Part shown: in pieces, positions 9,891 to 19,700 of the stretch
How positions within the stretch are numbered: position 1 is the first letter of the stretch
How the letters are laid out: each line of letters begins with the position of its first letter
Assembly (NCBI RefSeq): GCF_025141935.1
Contig: NZ_CP081120.1
Coordinates: 2,294,001-2,358,000 of the forward strand
Origin: Sulfitobacter sp. S190
GTDB taxonomy: Bacteria; Pseudomonadota; Alphaproteobacteria; Rhodobacterales; Rhodobacteraceae
Direction: 5' to 3'
DNA length: 64,000 nt
The notes under the pieces: model-generated
What the model was told of the DNA's origin: nothing
The model's database searches: none
Seen by the model: the letters and a program-made list of their open reading frames with translations, nothing else
Program-made: the position numbers and the translations under genes

Positions 9891-10256
9891 TCAGGGGGCG
9901 GGTTTGGCTTTGGGATCTCCAGTGATCTGAACGTCGGGTGCAAGCGCGTCCCACCAGGCGGCATAGCCGGTGTTCTTGGGGTGTTTGCCGCCCTCGTCCG
10001 GTGCCCCGTCGTCCCACCAGACGGGGCCGCGTTCGCCCAGCGTATGTTTGGCCGCGTCCACCTCCGCCCGTGCCTGCGCCGTTTCTGCGTCAGTTTGGGC
10101 AAAGCGCACCGCACGCCGCCCCTGCATCAGGCGTTTGACAGCCGCGCGGCGGGTGCTGTCGTCCAGCCGGGGATCCGTGCAACGCCACAGGCGCCCCTTG
10201 GATACGAAATACCGTCCGTCGGGCGTGACGGGATATTTGCTTTGCTTACTCTTCAT
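9891..10256 (-). CDS. Conserved small protein of unknown function, 121 residues
   Basis: I do not recognise a named family. The product is hydrophilic, with no signal peptide or membrane segment. It has a basic N-terminus (MKSKQSKYPVTPDGRYFVSK), an RLWRCTDPRLDD segment and a Trp-rich C-terminal half (GPVWWDD, AAWWDALAPD). The gene overlaps the end of the ABC exporter by 11 bases, so it is translated from the same message. The PDGRYFVSKGRLWR segment looks like a small sheet or binding motif. Coding confidence rests on the tight overlap and amino-acid composition. Confidence 0.7.
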   Translation of the reverse strand: MKSKQSKYPVTPDGRYFVSKGRLWRCTDPRLDDSTRRAAVKRLMQGRRAVRFAQTDAETAQARAEVDAAKHTLGERGPVWWDDGAPDEGGKHPKNTGYAAWWDALAPDVQITGDPKAKPAP

Positions 10257-12111
10257 TCTGCTGGCGTTGCCACAGCTGCGCGTAGCGTCCTTCGCGCGCC
10301 AGCAGCTCGTCGTGGGTGCCCTGTTCTACGACCTCGCCCTGCTCCAGCACCACGATACGGTCCGCTTCGGCGACGGTGCTCAACCGGTGGGCGATGGTCA
10401 AAACCGTGCGTCCCCGCCCCGCCTGGCGCAATGCATCCTGGATCTCGTGCTCTGTTTCGGAATCGAGCGCCGATGTCGCCTCGTCCAGCAACAGGATCGG
10501 TGGGTTCTTGAGCAGCGTGCGGGCGATGCCGACCCGCTGCTTTTCGCCGCCCGACAGTTTCAGGCCCCGTTCGCCAACCGTCGTGTCGTAGCCATCGGGC
10601 AACCGCGTGATGAAATCGTGGATTTGGGCGGCGCGCGCGGCGTCTTCCACATCGGCCTGCGTCGCGCCGTCACGGCCATAGGCGATGTTATAGCCGATGG
10701 TATCATTGAACAGGACGGTGTCCTGCGGCACCACGCCTATATTGTCGTGCAAGGAGCGCTGTGTCACGTCGCGGACATCCTGCCCGTCAATCCGCAGACT
10801 GCCCGACTGCACATCGTAGAAGCGAAACAGCAGACGCCCGACGGTGGACTTGCCCGATCCGGTGGAGCCCACGATGGCGACCATTTCACCGGGTTTGGCC
10901 TCGATGCTCACACCCTTGAGGATTTCGCGGTCCGGATTGTAGCCAAAGCGCACATTGTCGAGCGTGACGCGCCCCCCATCAACTTTCAACGCAGCCGCAT
11001 CCGGCTTGTCCGAAATTTCCGCCGGCTGCTCCAACAGGTCGAACATCTCGCCCATGTCGACAAGCGCCTGACGGATTTCGCGGTACACGGTGCCCAGAAA
11101 GTTCAACGGCACGGTGATCTGGATCATATACGCGTTGACCATGACGAAATCACCCACCGTCAGGTCACCGTTTTGCACCCCGATGGCCGCCATGACCATC
11201 ACGCCGACCAATCCCGCAGTGATGATAACCGATTGTCCGAAGTTCAGGAACGCGAGCGAGTAATTCGTCTTGATCGCCGCCTCTTCGTAGCCTGCCATTG
11301 CCATGTCATAGCGATGCGCCTCGCGGGCCTCGGCTCCGAAATACTTCACCGTTTCGTAGTTCAGAAGGCTGTCGATTGCCTTCTGGTTGGCATCGGTATC
11401 CTGATCGTTCATCACCCGGCGCAGCTTCACGCGCCATTCGCTGACCGTGAAGGTGAACCAGATATAAAGCCCGATCGTGGCCGCAACCACCAGCAGGTAG
11501 GTCACATCGAACAGGATCGTCAGGATGATCCCGATCAGCAGCAATTCAAGGATGAGCGGCCCGATGTTGAACAGCAAGAAGCGCAGCAGGAATTCGACGC
11601 CCTTGACGCCTCTTTCGATGATCCGGCTCAGCCCGCCCGTCTTGCGGGTGATATGATAGCGCATGGAGAGTTTGTGGATATGCTCGAATGTCTCGAGCGC
11701 GAGGGTACGCAGCGCGCGCTGCCCCACGCGGGTAAAGATCGCGTCCCGCAGCTGTTGGAACCCCACGTTCATCAGACGCGCGAGACCGTAGGCCACGGTC
11801 AGGCCGATTGCACCCAGCGCAACCATCGGCACGCCCTCGCCCGCCAGCACATCCGTCGCGTCGCGGTAGAACAGCGGCGTGATGACCGACACCGCCTTGG
11901 ACAGGACAAGCGCAAGCATCGCCCAGACGACCCGCTGGCGCACCCATCCCATCTCCGGCGCCTTGGGCCAGAGATAGGGCGCCACCTTGCGCAGCACCAA
12001 AAGGGCGGACTGCCGCTCCTTGGCGACGGCGTCATCTTCGGCGGCTTGGGGGGATGTTTCGGTCTGCGATGCAGCGTCTGTAGCAGACGTTCGGGCGTTG
12101 TTTGGCGACAT
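10246..12111 (-). CDS. Atm1-type ABC exporter (membrane domain fused to ATPase)
   Basis: The 621-residue half-transporter has six membrane helices (about residues 50-340) and a nucleotide-binding domain. The ATPase shows Walker A GSTGSGKST, signature LSGGEKQR, Walker B ILLLDEATSALD and the switch His in TIAHRLSTV. The segment SLLNYETVKYFGAEAREAHR is characteristic of the Atm1/HMT1 subfamily. That subfamily exports glutathione-linked sulfur or metal conjugates and in mitochondria supports Fe-S assembly. It forms a homodimer in the inner membrane. The ATG at 12111 is preceded by AGGATA. The downstream 121-residue gene overlaps it. Confidence 0.93.
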   Translation of the reverse strand: MSPNNARTSATDAASQTETSPQAAEDDAVAKERQSALLVLRKVAPYLWPKAPEMGWVRQRVVWAMLALVLSKAVSVITPLFYRDATDVLAGEGVPMVALGAIGLTVAYGLARLMNVGFQQLRDAIFTRVGQRALRTLALETFEHIHKLSMRYHITRKTGGLSRIIERGVKGVEFLLRFLLFNIGPLILELLLIGIILTILFDVTYLLVVAATIGLYIWFTFTVSEWRVKLRRVMNDQDTDANQKAIDSLLNYETVKYFGAEAREAHRYDMAMAGYEEAAIKTNYSLAFLNFGQSVIITAGLVGVMVMAAIGVQNGDLTVGDFVMVNAYMIQITVPLNFLGTVYREIRQALVDMGEMFDLLEQPAEISDKPDAAALKVDGGRVTLDNVRFGYNPDREILKGVSIEAKPGEMVAIVGSTGSGKSTVGRLLFRFYDVQSGSLRIDGQDVRDVTQRSLHDNIGVVPQDTVLFNDTIGYNIAYGRDGATQADVEDAARAAQIHDFITRLPDGYDTTVGERGLKLSGGEKQRVGIARTLLKNPPILLLDEATSALDSETEHEIQDALRQAGRGRTVLTIAHRLSTVAEADRIVVLEQGEVVEQGTHDELLAREGRYAQLWQRQQNEE

Positions 12112-12202
12112 GAGCTATCCTATGGGTCCTGTCGCTACATAGGTCACCTGCCCGCGGACTGCCACCGGATCGACCGTTTAATCCGCCGCCGAACGCCCGA
12201 TT

Positions 12203-13429
12203 TCAGTCCGGCAAATCGAAAACCTGACCGGGATAGATCAGGTCGGGGTCGCGTATGGCGTCCGAATTGGCATCGAACACCCGCACGAACAGGGTTCCGT
12301 CCCCGTATCGATCACGTGCGATGGCCCAGAGCGTCGCGCCTTTCTGAACCGTGATGGCCTTGATCGGCCCCGTCGACGACAGGCTCGCCTGCGCCAGCGT
12401 TTGCGCGGATTCGCGTTTGAACGGTGTCTCGACTCGGCTGCTGATCCGTCCGTCGGGGGTGACCTCGTCCACGCGCAGCGTATAGATGCCCTCGTCCACG
12501 TCGGGCAGATCGCCCTGCCACCGGCCGTCCGCGCCCACGGGCAATGTAATCACCGATGCATTGTCGAGATACACGCGGACCTGCACCGCCTCGTCCTGCG
12601 CCCGCCCCGCGAGCTGTACATCGCCCACGTCGGAATAGCCGATCGTGTCGATCGCCACATTTGTCATCACCTCGGGCGATGGGGTGTTCAGCAGTCGCAC
12701 GCCTTGCGCGTCCGACTGCAGCACCGCAACCTGCTCTGCGGTGTCGTCGGCATCGGGCCGGTCCAGTTGGGGCGCTGTCGCGTCCGCCGTTTGCACCCCT
12801 TCCGAGGGTGCCGCCGGCCGCGGCGCCGCCTCGGCAGTCACGGGGGCGTTTTGGGTCGGCACAGGCGCCGGCATATCGGGGGCAGCGGTGGCCGCGACGT
12901 CGACCGCGGGGCGCGGTGTGAGAATGATCTCATCCGAAGATACGATGGCCGTGTCTGCGTCCAGCGGCTGTGCGGACAGGGTCACGACCTGCGGCTGCGG
13001 GCTTGCGGGCAATGTGGCGAGTGCTGCAAACCCGCCCTGCCCGTCGGCCTGCGTTTCGGCCACCTGCTCGCCATCGACCAGAATGCGCACGGTGCTGCCG
13101 GCTTCCGCACGTCCAGCGATCACGGTCGTGCCGTCCTCTTCGCGGCGTACCTCGTCAAAGCTGGGGAACGATGGCTGCGGCGCGGGATCTTCGGCTGTTT
13201 GCGTGGTCGGTTCAGAATCTTCGGTTTGTGTCGCCACAGGCGCAGGTGTTTTGGGCGCGTTCGTTCTGGGGGCTGGTGTTTCGGGTGCGGCCGCATTTCT
13301 GTCAGGCGGTGGCGTCAGCGCCGGATCGTTGAGCGCGATATAGGCGCCAGCGATTACTGCGCAGGCCACCACGCCGCCTGCCAAAACGGCACCTGTATTT
13401 CCGCCCAATGCGGCCAGCACTTTGCTCAT
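12203..13429 (-). CDS. Membrane-anchored LysM peptidoglycan-binding protein
   Basis: The 408-residue product has an N-terminal uncleaved membrane segment (VLAGGVVACAVIAGAYIAL, about residues 14-33). A long Pro/Ala/Thr-rich periplasmic linker follows, with two Ig-like carbohydrate or adhesion-type sheets (around residues 90-150 and 260-335). The C-terminal LysM domain starts at ITVQKGATLWAIARDRYGDG and ends PGQVFDLPD. It probably spans from the inner membrane to the cell wall. Similar proteins are common in Rhodobacteraceae; the role is unknown. It lies 91 bases upstream of the ABC exporter in the same direction. Confidence 0.88.
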   Translation of the reverse strand: MSKVLAALGGNTGAVLAGGVVACAVIAGAYIALNDPALTPPPDRNAAAPETPAPRTNAPKTPAPVATQTEDSEPTTQTAEDPAPQPSFPSFDEVRREEDGTTVIAGRAEAGSTVRILVDGEQVAETQADGQGGFAALATLPASPQPQVVTLSAQPLDADTAIVSSDEIILTPRPAVDVAATAAPDMPAPVPTQNAPVTAEAAPRPAAPSEGVQTADATAPQLDRPDADDTAEQVAVLQSDAQGVRLLNTPSPEVMTNVAIDTIGYSDVGDVQLAGRAQDEAVQVRVYLDNASVITLPVGADGRWQGDLPDVDEGIYTLRVDEVTPDGRISSRVETPFKRESAQTLAQASLSSTGPIKAITVQKGATLWAIARDRYGDGTLFVRVFDANSDAIRDPDLIYPGQVFDLPD

Positions 13430-13548
13430 CTTGATCGTCTCCCCCCGGCGCCCCTTCGGACGTCCCGTTGAGGCTTTGTAGCGGAGGCTGTATCACGGGT
13501 CAAAATACGTCTGCGTGCGCGCCCCGTTTTCCGTCAATGGAGGCTTTT

Positions 13549-14103
13549 ATGCCAATGATTTCCGTCTGCGTTTTTTGTGGCTCCCGCACGGGTGGGGATC
13601 CCGCCTATGTCGCGGATGCGCGTACGCTTGGCGCGGAGTTGGCCGGACGGGGCTGGCGGCTGGTCTATGGCGCGGGCGATGTGGGGTTGATGGGCGCGGT
13701 GGCGCACGCCGCGCAGGATGCGGGCGGCGATACCTTCGGGGTCATTCCGCGTCACCTTGTCGACTGGGAAGTCGGCAAGACCGATCTGACCCGCTACATC
13801 GTGACCGAGACCATGCATGAGCGCAAAAAGGTCATGTTCATGAATTGCGATGCCGTTGTGCTGCTGCCGGGGGGTGCGGGGTCGTTGGACGAGCTTTTCG
13901 AAGTGCTGACATGGCGGCAGCTGGCGCTGCACGCGAAACCCGTGGTGATCGTGAATACCAATGGATATTGGGATCCACTTCTCGACGTCTTGCGTCACGT
14001 CGTGGATCAGGGGTTCGCCGACGCGTCACTGCTGGAGTATTTCACCGTGGTGGCGGATGCGCCCGCGGCTCTGCGCTCGATCGAGGGCGCGATAAAAGGG
14101 TAA
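13549..14103 (+). CDS. LOG-family (TIGR00730) nucleoside 5'-monophosphate phosphoribohydrolase
   Basis: LOG-type enzymes cleave cytokinin riboside monophosphates, and in bacteria also AMP-like nucleotides, releasing the base. The 184-residue Rossmann-fold protein begins VCVFCGSRTGGDPAY and carries the MHERKK motif. It has a variant of the PGGxGTxxE motif reading PGGAGSLDE, with Ser for Thr but the catalytic Glu kept. I chose ATG 13549, five bases after GGAGG; ATG 13555 is also possible. It is convergent with the host-attachment gene; a GC hairpin lies between them. Confidence 0.92.
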   Translation: MPMISVCVFCGSRTGGDPAYVADARTLGAELAGRGWRLVYGAGDVGLMGAVAHAAQDAGGDTFGVIPRHLVDWEVGKTDLTRYIVTETMHERKKVMFMNCDAVVLLPGGAGSLDELFEVLTWRQLALHAKPVVIVNTNGYWDPLLDVLRHVVDQGFADASLLEYFTVVADAPAALRSIEGAIKG

Positions 14104-14107
14104 AGGC

Positions 14108-14126
14108 GCGGCCCTGTCAGGGCCGC
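14108..14126. terminator. GC hairpin between convergent genes
   Basis: Perfect 8-bp stem GCGGCCCT/AGGGCCGC with a 3-base loop, starting five bases after the LOG gene stop and 18 bases before the end of the opposing gene. There is no U-tract. It could serve both transcripts. Confidence 0.5.
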
Positions 14127-14143
14127 ACCTTCGTGGATTAAAC

Positions 14144-14599
14144 TCATGCTGCTTCCAGCTCGGCGGAAACGATTTTCTCGATTTCCTCGACCGGATGGTT
14201 CGTCAGGGTTTTCGGCACCTCGCCGACGACCTTGTCGGTCACCTCCTGATGCAACTCCTTGCGCAGCTCGCCCAGCGTCGATGGGTCCGCGACCAGGACA
14301 ATACGGTCAAAATCCTGCGCGTGCGCCCTGCGATAGAGAATATCGGCCAGATCGCCGGCAAAACGGTCCTTGGCCAACTGGTGCCAATCTGTGTCCTGCA
14401 CCGCAGAGCGATGGGTGGACGGGCCGTCGTTGAAACGGCCGGGTCTGTTGGCCGCCTGTTCGCGGTTTGGTGGGTTGTCCTGCTCTTCCGTGCGGATCAC
14501 ATCCAGATGCGGGTTTGCCGCGTCGGTGCGATTGACGAGAAACAGGGCCTTCTCGCCGTCGGCGATCAGCACCCACGTATCTTGGGTCAAGGTGCTCAT
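14144..14599 (-). CDS. Host attachment family protein
   Basis: The 151-residue soluble protein matches the family annotated as protein required for attachment to host cells. It has an N-terminal strand TWVLIADGEKALFLVN, the conserved FAGDLADILYRRAHAQDFDR region, and the core VLVADPSTLGELRKEL. The family name derives from one plant-associated system, and the biochemical activity is unknown. The fold resembles peptide-release-factor-like or RNase-like alpha/beta domains, but I cannot show that here. Its ATG overlaps the stop of the 69-residue gene by four bases (ATGA), so the two are cotranslated. Confidence 0.88.
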   Translation of the reverse strand: MSTLTQDTWVLIADGEKALFLVNRTDAANPHLDVIRTEEQDNPPNREQAANRPGRFNDGPSTHRSAVQDTDWHQLAKDRFAGDLADILYRRAHAQDFDRIVLVADPSTLGELRKELHQEVTDKVVGEVPKTLTNHPVEEIEKIVSAELEAA

Positions 14600-14805
14600 C
14601 CGGTTTCTCCGTGGTTGCGTTTGTCCTCGCCCGTGACGCGTGTCGTACCCTCGGGATCCTCGGTCGCTCTCTTGCGTTCGTCCTGCGTAGAGACATCGCG
14701 CTGCAAATCACCGCCCGCGCGCCCTTGCTGTGCAGCAGCGGCGGTGTCATCGGTGAATTTCTCGGTTTCGCGTGTGCCGTCATTGGATCGGTGGCGTTCG
14801 GCCAT
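14596..14805 (-). CDS. Small hydrophilic protein of unknown function, 69 residues
   Basis: The ATG at 14805 follows AAAGGAC at good spacing, and the stop overlaps the next start, so this is very probably a real gene. The product is extremely charged (Arg, Glu, Asp, Lys) and rich in Thr and Gly, with no hydrophobic core. It is probably disordered, like small stress-induced hydrophilins. I do not recognise a family. Cotranslation with the attachment-family protein suggests a shared role. Confidence 0.7.
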   Translation of the reverse strand: MAERHRSNDGTRETEKFTDDTAAAAQQGRAGGDLQRDVSTQDERKRATEDPEGTTRVTGEDKRNHGETG

Positions 14806-14872
14806 GGTAATGTCCTTTCACGTCTTTTCAGTTGCAGGACCAACGTGCCCGACCACCCAAGGGTTCCAACGC

Positions 14873-14908
14873 AAACGCCCCGCAGGAGAACCTGCGGGGC
14901 GTTTTTTT
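14873..14908. terminator. Intrinsic terminator between sodB and the small hydrophilic gene
   Basis: A 14-bp perfect stem (AAACGCCCCGCAGG and its complement) closes the 4-base loop AGAA. Seven T follow on the plus strand and a short TTT on the minus strand. It lies 19 bases past the sodB stop, so its practical role is to end the minus-strand sodB transcript. The better U-tract faces the plus strand, where no gene ends. Confidence 0.85.
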
Positions 14909-14927
14909 GTAAGCCGTAAAGGTTGAT

Positions 14928-15527
14928 TTACATGCGGCCCGCGACGTTTTCCCAATTTACGAGATTGTCGAGGAAGTTGGACAGATAGTCCGGACGCGCG
15001 TTGCGGAAATCGATGTAGTAGGAGTGTTCCCAAACGTCACAGCCCAGAAGCGCGATCTGGCCAAAGCACACGGGGTTCACACCGTTTTCGGTCTTGGTGA
15101 CCTTCAGGCTGCCATCGCTGTCCTTGACGAGCCATGCCCAGCCCGATCCGAATTGACCGGCACCGGCGGCTTTGAAGTCGTCCTTGAACTTATCGACGGA
15201 TCCGAAAGATTCGGTCAGCGCCTTTTCCAGCTCGCCCGGCATCGCAGTCGAATCCGGCCCCATCATTTCCCAGAACTGGTTGTGGTTCCACAACTGGCTG
15301 ATGTTGTTGAAAATACCGCTCTGGGCAACGGCGGAGGGGTCATAAGTGCCCTTGATGATCTCTTCGAGCGATTTGCCTTCCCACTCGGTGCCTTCGATCG
15401 CCTTGTTGCCATTCGTGACATAGGCATTGTGGTGCTTGTCATGGTGGAATTCGAGCGTCTCGGCGCTCATGCCTTTCGCCGCCAGCGCGTCGTGTGCATA
15501 GGGAAGATCGGGGAGTTCAAAAGCCAT
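14928..15527 (-). CDS. sodB: Superoxide dismutase, Fe (or Fe/Mn) type
   Basis: The enzyme dismutates superoxide to hydrogen peroxide and oxygen in the cytoplasm. The 199-residue product starts at ATG 15527 behind AGAGGAGG; the frame continues upstream but lacks a site. Metal ligands are visible: His in LEFHHDKHHNAYV, His in QLWNHNQFWEMM, and Asp and His in CDVWEHSYYIDFRNARP. The last motif is typical of the SodB group and length is normal. A terminator follows the gene, so it is probably monocistronic. KatG at 54-56 kb would remove the peroxide formed. Confidence 0.97.
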   Translation of the reverse strand: MAFELPDLPYAHDALAAKGMSAETLEFHHDKHHNAYVTNGNKAIEGTEWEGKSLEEIIKGTYDPSAVAQSGIFNNISQLWNHNQFWEMMGPDSTAMPGELEKALTESFGSVDKFKDDFKAAGAGQFGSGWAWLVKDSDGSLKVTKTENGVNPVCFGQIALLGCDVWEHSYYIDFRNARPDYLSNFLDNLVNWENVAGRM

Positions 15528-15552
15528 GGTGGGGCCTCCTCTGAGATTGTTA

Positions 15553-15592
15553 ATGTCTGTGAGACATGAAGCGCGGAAAGGCGCGAGGTCAA
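15553..15592 (-). promoter_or_regulatory. Possible sodB promoter with inverted repeat
   Basis: On the minus strand a TTGACC hexamer (15587-15592) is followed after 17 bases by TCATGT, a poor -10. The perfect inverted repeat ATGTCT-GTG-AGACAT (15553-15567) overlaps that -10, 26 bases before the sodB start. A second small pair GGTGT/ACACC is at 15601-15616. The repeat could be an operator. The -10 match is weak, so the promoter call is tentative. Confidence 0.35.
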
Positions 15593-15698
15593 GTCTACCC
15601 GGTGTCATTAAACACCAAACGTGCAATCAGGGCCGAAAGCCCTTCGCGGACTTGCGCTCGACGCAGCGGCCCTGCCCCTTGAATACCTGCTGGGTGCC

Positions 15699-16067
15699 TT
15701 ACGGCCGTGCGAACACGGAGATGGCGCCCGTTGCGGTGTCCAACTTGCCATCGTAGCGGAAGTCGGGGATGCGCCTGCCGGTGCTGTCTTGCATTTCGCG
15801 GATGGACCAGTTGAACCTCATGGAGGCACCGCGCCGGCGCACCTTCGCAGGGACCGGTTTGCCAACGAAGTGCAGGACCGGGGCGTCGATGACCTGCAGT
15901 TTGCCCGCAGCATCGAACACCAGCCCGACCTTCGGGGAAACCCAACCGTTGGGTTCATCCACATCCATCGTACAGTCATAAAACAGGCCAGCGGCGTGGG
16001 TCGGTGCAGCGACAGACACACACAGGGAACATACAGCAAGAACAGATCGCAACATCATGAAAAGCAT
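15699..16067 (-). CDS. Small secreted protein of unknown function, about 122 residues
   Basis: The product has a signal peptide (LRSVLAVCSLCVSVAAPTHA) and a mature part of about 98 residues with a single Cys near the mature N-terminus (LFYDCTMDVDE). It looks like a small beta-rich periplasmic domain (VGLVFDAAGKLQVIDAP, MRFNWSIREMQ). I do not recognise a family. Three in-frame ATGs (16067, 16058, 16055) are possible starts; none has a strong ribosome site, and the signal peptide fits all three. It points the same way as sodB and the sox genes but stands between them. Confidence 0.6.
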   Translation of the reverse strand: MLFMMLRSVLAVCSLCVSVAAPTHAAGLFYDCTMDVDEPNGWVSPKVGLVFDAAGKLQVIDAPVLHFVGKPVPAKVRRRGASMRFNWSIREMQDSTGRRIPDFRYDGKLDTATGAISVFARP

Positions 16068-16140
16068 CCCAAAATTTCTACCATAGATAGGTAATTCAGG
16101 AAGTTTCGGGCTTCACCCGGAAACACCCGGCTGTCACGGT

Positions 16141-16713
16141 TTAATCTGCTTTGTGCACTTCGGAACTGGCCTGTGCTGCCACGCTGAGAACGTCGAACAC
16201 GTACTGCGCGACCGATCTGAAGCAGACCACGCGGAAAGTCTGTTCATCGGTCATCCAGAACGCGGCCGCCACCTGCGCCAAACGGGTCCTGCGGAACATG
16301 CCGGGCTCGAACTGGCCCTGCGCCAGATCAACCGGGGCCAGTTTGGCCATCACGTCCCGCGCGTGTGGACCCGAGACTTCGAAAACGGCGCGAGCGTCGG
16401 ATACGTTCACCGCCAGCGCGTGCTGCTTGGCCAGCTTGTCGGACAGATCCTGCGTCCTTTGGCGCACGCTTGCGTAGTCGGTCATGATCAGCAGCTCATC
16501 GGGCGACATCCATGCAATGGCGTTGTCACCCTGGCTCAGGATGGTGCGGGTTTGCGGCACGTTCACGCCCCCTGCCTCCTTGGCAGCCTTGATCAACGCC
16601 TTGTCAGCCAGATCGCCACGCAGTGTGATCATGCCGAGCGGGCCAAGCTCGGTAATGCGGGCGATGCCCCCGTCGAAACGGGCCTGGCCCAGCGCGGTTA
16701 CGGGATCAGACAT
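16141..16713 (-). CDS. soxG: Sarcosine oxidase gamma subunit
   Basis: The gamma subunit is part of the heterotetrameric sarcosine oxidase that demethylates sarcosine to glycine and passes the one-carbon unit to tetrahydrofolate. The 190-residue product starts at ATG 16713 (MSDPVTALG), eight bases inside the end of soxA. It shows the folate-enzyme-like segments NAIAWMSPDELLIMTDY and FEVSGPHARDVMAKL, then PGMFRRTRLAQVAAAFWM. Length and position after soxA are as expected. It is the last gene of the sox group. Confidence 0.93.
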   Translation of the reverse strand: MSDPVTALGQARFDGGIARITELGPLGMITLRGDLADKALIKAAKEAGGVNVPQTRTILSQGDNAIAWMSPDELLIMTDYASVRQRTQDLSDKLAKQHALAVNVSDARAVFEVSGPHARDVMAKLAPVDLAQGQFEPGMFRRTRLAQVAAAFWMTDEQTFRVVCFRSVAQYVFDVLSVAAQASSEVHKAD

Positions 16714-19700
16714 TCTGCTTTGCCCCTTCCTTGTCATAGAATACAGGGTCAACGATCCGAGCGCGGTAGGTTTTGCCGTCGGTGCCGGGGAACTCCAGCG
16801 TCTCTCCCATCCGGTCCGGCCCGTGCAGCACCAGACCCATCGCAATGCCACGGTCCAGATTGGGTGAATGGTAGCTGGACGTCACCCGCCCGATCACGTT
16901 GCGCTGGCCATTGTCGTTGGTGCCCTCGCCCACGGCGTATGCGCCATCGGGAAGCGTCGAGCTGTCCTCGGTTTCGAGGCCCACAAGCTTCCAGCGATCC
17001 GGATCGGCCATGTGGGAGCGCAAATGCGCGCGCTTGCCCAGATAATCCTCTTTCTTCTTGGACAGTGCCCAGTGAAGATTGAGGTCCTGGGGGATGACCG
17101 TGCCGTCGGTTTCATCACCGATCATGATGAAGCCCTTCTCGGCACGCAGGATATGCAGCGCTTCCGTGCCATAGGGCATCGCACCCAGCGACGTGCCGAC
17201 CGTCATCAGCGCGTCCCAGAAAGCCCGACCCTGCCCGGCATCCACTGCGATCTCGTAGGACAGCTCGCCCGAGAACGAAATCCGGTAGACCCGGACATTG
17301 AAGCCACCGATCGTGCCGTCAGCCCATTCCATGAAGCCGAGCGCCTCGGCAGAAACATCCATACCGCCCAACGCCTCCAGTGCCTTGCGGGCATTCGGAC
17401 CAACCACCGCAATCTGTGCGTATTGTTCGGTTACATTGGCGACATAGACGTCCCAATCCCACCATTCGGTCTGCAGCCATTCTTCCATGTGCGCGTGAAT
17501 ACTGTCGGCACCGCCGGTGGTGGTGTGGCACAACCATGTGTCCTCATCTATGCGCGCGACCACGCCGTCATCAATGAGGAACCCGTTGTCGTTGCACATC
17601 AGCCCGTAACGGCATTTGCCGGGTTTCAGCGTGCTCATCATGTTGGTGTAGAGCATGTCGAGGAATTTGCCCGCATCCGCCCCCTTCACGATCAGTTTGC
17701 CAAGGGTGGAGGCGTCCAGCAGACCAAGGTTTTCGCGGGTGTTTTTGGTCTCCCGCATGACCGCGTCGTGGGTGGTTTCGCCCGCCCGTTTGTAGGTATA
17801 GGGGCGGCGCCACTGGCCGACGGGTTCCCATTCCGCGCCATTGGCGTCGTGCCAGTCATGGAGCGGTGTGCGGCGCAGGGGCTGGAACACATCGCCGCGG
17901 GCCTCGCCCCCGATCGATGCCATGGAGATGGGGTGGTAAGGGGGCCGGAACGTGGTTGTCCCCACGGCTGGAATGTCTTCATCCAATGCACCAGCAAGCG
18001 TCGCGAGCCCGTTGATGTTGCTCAGTTTTCCCTGATCGGTCGCCATACCCAAAGTCGTATAGCGCTTGGCGTGTTCGACGCTGACAAAACCCTCCTGTGC
18101 CGCCAGCCGCACGTCTGAAACCTTCACATCGTTCTGGTAATCCAGCCATGCCTTTTCACGCAGCTTGACCGACGCGCCTTGTGGCATCAGCCATACCGGC
18201 ATCATCGGGGCCTCGTCGCGGCGTGTGCCAACCGCCGCGCGGCCTGCGTCATCGGTGCTAAGCTCCAGTTGGGTCAGCGCGGCCAGCGCCGCGTCATGTG
18301 CATCGCGCAGAACGTCATCGAGTTGGAACACTCCCGTGGCCGTTCCTGCCGTGGTGACGAAAGCCTTGCCGTCGGCGCCCAGCGGTGCGCGAGACGCATC
18401 GGGGCTGAAGCACGCCTGCTCCGTGTCCCACTTGAGTTTGCCACCGCAATGCGACCACAGATGCACCACGGGTGACCATCCGCCCGACATCGCGACCGCA
18501 TCGCAGGCGATCTCTTCGAGCACCGCGCCTTCGCCAGCCTGACTGCAGATCGTCACACCGGTGACCCGTTTCCCGCCTTTGACCGACGAGATCGCGTGCC
18601 CCACCATCACGCGAATGCCCAGCGCCTTGGCCTGTGTCATCAGCGGGCTGTCCTCCGCCGGCACGCGGGCGTCGATGATTGCAGGGACGTGCAGACCGGC
18701 GTGCTTCAGCGCGATCGCGGTGAGATAGGCGTCATCGTTGTTGGTCACCACCACCGTGCGGTCGCCGACCAGAACGCCGTAATTGACCACATAGTCGCGC
18801 ATTGCAGCGGCGAGCATGACGCCCGGAATGTCATTACCCGCAAAGCTGAGCGGCCGTTCGATCGCCCCCGTTGCCGTGATGATGTGACCTGCCCTGATGC
18901 GCCACAACCGGTGGCGCGGGCCCGCGGCGCCCGGCGCGTGATCGGTCAGACGTTCGTAGCCCAGAACATAGCCGTGGTCGTAGACACCTGACCCCATCAT
19001 GCGGGTGCGCATCGTGACGTTGTCCATAGCGACAAGTTTCACCAGAGTGTCGTCGATCCACTCCTGCGCAGGCTTGCCGTCAATCACCCCTTCATCGACA
19101 GGAGCCCGCCCACCCCAGTGGGCCGTCTGTTCGACAAGGATCACCCGTGCCCCTGTCGCCCCTGCCGCAAGTGCAGCCTGAAGCCCGGCCACGCCACCGC
19201 CGACGATCATGACATCGCAAAACGCGTAGTAATGCTCGTATGTGTCCTCGTCCCGTGCCTTGGGTGCTTTGCCGAGACCTGCGGAGTGCCGGATGATCGG
19301 CTCGTACACGTGTTTCCAAAGCGGGCGGGGATGAATGAACATCTTGTAATAGAAGCCTGCCGGCAGAAAGCGGCTGAGATGCTTGTTGATTGCGCCTACG
19401 TCGAATTCGAGGCTGGGCCAGTGGTTCTGGCTGGCCGCAGTCAGCCCCTCGAAAAGCTCGGTTGTCGTGACACGCGCGTTCGGCTCGAAACCTGCCTCCA
19501 CGCCGAGATTGACCAGCCCGTTCGGTTCTTCGGCCCCCGAGGCCACGATGCCGCGCGGACGGTGGTATTTGAAGGACCGGCCCACCAGCATCTGATCATT
19601 GGCCAACAGGGCCGACGCCAGGGTGTCGCCCGCGTAGCCGCGCATGGATTTACCGTTGAACGTGAAGGAAACGGCGCGTTGCTTGTCCAGCAGGCGGCCG

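Noticed and set aside
9970..12354. 794-codon plus-strand frame opposite the ABC exporter
   Set aside because: It is rich in His, Arg and Asp and mirrors the codons of the real exporter. No domain is visible.
15527..15626. Upstream extension of the sodB frame
   Set aside because: No ribosome site, and it would include the promoter. The ATG at 15527 behind AGAGGAGG fits the family N-terminus.
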